From Snuella sedimenti (GTDB taxonomy: Bacteria; Bacteroidota; Bacteroidia; Flavobacteriales; Flavobacteriaceae): a stretch of 64,000 bases of DNA. Below the pieces are notes generated by a model. The model had not been told where the DNA came from. It searched no databases and was given only the letters and a program-made list of their open reading frames with translations. The stretch is from positions 248,001-312,000 of the forward strand of contig NZ_JAELVQ010000002.1 of assembly GCF_016428595.1 (NCBI RefSeq). The letters run 5' to 3'. This document shows positions 61,782 through 64,000 of the stretch, piece after piece; the stretch's first letter is position 1, and every line of letters begins with the position of its first letter. Made by a program: the position numbers and the translations under genes.

Positions 61782-64000
61782 CTAATCGTTTAGTGTGGCC
61801 TTTAATTTTAAATCCTCTTTTCCAATGGAAAGCATGTTGGCAAATAAGCGATACGCACCAGAAACACCTTCTGGGAACTCCCTAAAAAAGCTTAATCCTG
61901 TATAGATATAGTAGCCACTTCCATATTTTGCAACAAGTAAACTTCCTTCTTTTGGTGACTCATTTTTATCGTTCATAGATAAAATGGGGGTAAAGGCATC
62001 ATCCCATTCATCAGGAAAGTACAGTCCACGTTCTTGTGTCCAACCTTCAAAGTCTTGTTGTGTTATTTTATTTGGATAATTTAATAGTGGATGCTCTGGG
62101 TGTAGAAAGTGTACTTTAGCATGTTCGTTAGTAACACGATCTCTTGATAGTTTTAAATCGAATGGCGCCAGGTTATCTACTTTAAGACCTCGATTGGTAT
62201 TGTATTGCACGATCATATTACCTCCTTGCGAAACATAATCAAATAATAATTCCTGTTTGAATTTAAGGGTTTCAACTGTGTTATAGGCGCGGATACCAAC
62301 AACAATGGCATCGAATTTACGTAGTGCTTCTTGTGAGATGCTTTCAGGCGTAATAATTTCAACTTTATAGCCAATATGTTCTAAACTTTCGGGAACTACA
62401 TCTCCGGCACCTTGGATATAGCCAATGTACTCGCCTTTCTTTTTGATGTTTAAACGCACTACCTTGCTTTCGCTAGGAAGTGAAATTGTTTGAAAAGGTA
62501 TGTGCTGGTATGTAATTTCAATGAGTTCTTTGGAATACGTTTTCCCGTTTATTTTAACCAATGGGCTTATATAGCCTTCTTCTTTATTTTTTGGAGGTAT
62601 TACGGTAAAATCAAAGGTTTGCTCTTCACCTTTAAGGTCCATACTTACAGTTTGAGATTTAGGAGACACACTCCAAGTATTAGGTGTGCAAAGCTCTACG
62701 CTACCCTGTAAATTATCACGACCCGCTTTAACCGTTACCGATATTTTTTTTGGAGTATCGGTTTCGAAGATGATTACTTTTTCCTTGATTTTGGCAGATA
62801 CTTCAGGAATGACCTCAAACGGCCTGTACAGCTCTCCTTTATCGGGTTTTGAATAACGATGTATAACGGCTTTGGTAAAGGTAATGGGGGTATTGTTAAT
62901 TTTTAAATTGAAGTTTACGGCTACATTTCTTGGTGTTTCTGGGAGTCCGATCAAATTCTTGTTTTCCACATTATACATACCCAAAGAGCCTTTTTTACTT
63001 AACCAATATGGCGTGCTATAGTTTTCTTTTGAAGAAATGTGATAGTCTTGTTTAAACTTTTCTGGATCGTTGCTTTGTAATGCAATATTTTTAGAAACAT
63101 GATCACCATTGCCTAATGTTAGGCTTTCTAACGTAATAGATGTATTACTTCTGTTTAGAGCTTCAATATTTAAACTAACTGTTTCGTTACGAGTTGTCCA
63201 ATTAGTGTTCGCCGATGCTTCTAAATACAGACCGGCGCACATCTCTATAATGGACTTAAGCTCTTTGGTTTTTAAATTTTTCCAGTGTTCGTCTTCAATA
63301 TTTTGTAGTAGTTCGTAAGCTTCTAGCAGTTGTGGGATATGTTGTGAAGGATTTTTAAAATTAAATTCGTTTTCAATTTTATATAGAATGGCTCCAATGG
63401 CTTTTCCTCCCTTTATGCGCTTCCAGCTTGTATCAATACCAGAGAAGACATCTTTGTTGTTTTCTAAGGGAATACCTTTTAAATACTCTATGTATTCCTT
63501 TTGGGAACCACGTTGTGATAAGCGGCCAAAGCCTTGGCATAAGTGCTGACTGCTTGCCAGCGCTGCAATTTCGTTGTTGGAAACTCCTTTAAGCGGATAG
63601 AACACACCAACATCAAAACTTAACATGTTCTCTTTATTGGCTTTTTCAAATTCTTCTTGGCTACCATAAAACCACCAGCTAGTATTAAAAAATAGGCGTT
63701 TGGGCTGCCAGGTACTGGTCCTTTCCAATTGTTCCGTAAATTGCGAGTTATCATTAGCAATATCAAAGGCTTCCATACTTAGCATGGCAGATGCGGTATG
63801 GTGACCATGGGTGCTTCCTGGCGATCGGTGATCGAAGCGGTTAATGATAATGTCGGGTTTAAATTTGCGTATTGCTAATACCACATCGCTTAAAACTTCA
63901 TTTTTATTCCAAATGGATAAGGTTTCGTCTGGATGCTTTGAATACCCAAAATCATTGGCTCTTGTAAAAAGCTGCTCTCCTCCATCAATGCGTCTGGCTG
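61782..64000 (-). CDS. PIG-L family deacetylase with C-terminal extension (partial)
   Basis: The frame runs off the right edge; about 739 codons are visible. The upstream residues include GYSKHPDETLSIWNKNEV, LSDVVLAIRKFKPDIIINRF and DHRSPGSTHGHHTASAML, the last carrying the zinc-binding H-x2-H segment of PIG-L deacetylases. The remaining 450 residues are beta-rich, with an alpha/beta segment near the end (DAIVVGIRAYNTVETL, YVSQGGNMIVQYNTNRGL) that is common in the flavobacterial version. The enzyme probably removes acetyl groups from N-acetyl sugars. It begins the operon with the symporter. The N-terminal PIG-L motif lies outside the window. Confidence 0.9.
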   Translation of the reverse strand, partial: ARRIDGGEQLFTRANDFGYSKHPDETLSIWNKNEVLSDVVLAIRKFKPDIIINRFDHRSPGSTHGHHTASAMLSMEAFDIANDNSQFTEQLERTSTWQPKRLFFNTSWWFYGSQEEFEKANKENMLSFDVGVFYPLKGVSNNEIAALASSQHLCQGFGRLSQRGSQKEYIEYLKGIPLENNKDVFSGIDTSWKRIKGGKAIGAILYKIENEFNFKNPSQHIPQLLEAYELLQNIEDEHWKNLKTKELKSIIEMCAGLYLEASANTNWTTRNETVSLNIEALNRSNTSITLESLTLGNGDHVSKNIALQSNDPEKFKQDYHISSKENYSTPYWLSKKGSLGMYNVENKNLIGLPETPRNVAVNFNLKINNTPITFTKAVIHRYSKPDKGELYRPFEVIPEVSAKIKEKVIIFETDTPKKISVTVKAGRDNLQGSVELCTPNTWSVSPKSQTVSMDLKGEEQTFDFTVIPPKNKEEGYISPLVKINGKTYSKELIEITYQHIPFQTISLPSESKVVRLNIKKKGEYIGYIQGAGDVVPESLEHIGYKVEIITPESISQEALRKFDAIVVGIRAYNTVETLKFKQELLFDYVSQGGNMIVQYNTNRGLKVDNLAPFDLKLSRDRVTNEHAKVHFLHPEHPLLNYPNKITQQDFEGWTQERGLYFPDEWDDAFTPILSMNDKNESPKEGSLLVAKYGSGYYIYTGLSFFREFPEGVSGAYRLFANMLSIGKEDLKLKATLND

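Noticed and set aside
1-64000. CRISPR arrays, prophage, integrase or transposase genes
   Set aside because: No regular spacer-repeat array and no recombinase or phage motif was seen; the tandem array has no spacers.

Overview
The window looks like a chromosomal segment of a marine-type Flavobacteriaceae (Bacteroidota). The evidence is low G+C DNA, gliding-motility genes (GldF/GldG), a LytS/LytTR pair, DUF3108, DUF2911, DUF4870 and YceI proteins, a DnaJ with the short zinc finger seen in flavobacteria, and a promoter of the Bacteroidota type (TTG-N19-TAnnTTTG). No tRNA, rRNA, transposase, prophage or CRISPR array was seen.

Layout. 1-11.7 kb is accessory-looking: a partial membrane protein, DUF3108, UspA, a decayed nucleotidyltransferase, a methyltransferase, two-component and small enzymes (a 1138-residue TPR/kinase/receiver/cyclase protein, a thioesterase, a YdeI protein, an aminoglycoside-phosphotransferase-like kinase) and an unrecognised 86-residue protein. 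11.7-20.5 kb holds a MotA/TolQ-like protein, a serine hydrolase, a LytS-LytTR pair, a nitroreductase/GNAT/DUF606 operon, about 1.45 kb of tandem 415-bp repeats, a Crp/Fnr regulator and an SDR-like protein. 20.9-26.9 kb has an EamA transporter, small membrane proteins and a TsdA/Tat/DsrE sulfur operon. 26.9-35.8 kb is the most coherent regulatory unit: pyruvate:ferredoxin oxidoreductase and OsmC genes, a very good sigma-54 promoter with clustered inverted repeats upstream of osmC, a sigma-54 activator with a cyclic-nucleotide-binding domain, and a divergently transcribed class III nucleotide cyclase. 36.9-51.6 kb is core: dnaN, a fused GldF-GldG gene, SAM hydrolase, phoH, purC, yceI, grpE-dnaJ, and an ABC exporter/MscS/receiver-AAA operon. 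52-64 kb has a GH88 hydrolase with a LacI regulator, photolyase, glutathione peroxidase, aquaporin, DUF2911, an XRE regulator/membrane pair, and a sodium:solute symporter with a PIG-L deacetylase.

How it works together. The neatest inference is a cNMP-to-sigma-54 circuit: the cyclase (33330-35363) would make a cyclic nucleotide sensed by the activator (31336-33183), which would act on the sigma-54 promoter at 31110-31126 to drive osmC and perhaps the large oxidoreductase. A second inferred circuit is LacI acting at a perfect 24-bp palindrome (51914-51937) that overlaps the -33 region of the GH88 promoter.

Intergenic DNA is unusually structured. Five long imperfect palindromes of 120-165 bp sit just 3' of genes. 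Three dispersed repeat families and a duplicated 53-bp leader (243-295 and 57803-57855) are also present. All functional statements come from reading sequence by eye; no database search was run.
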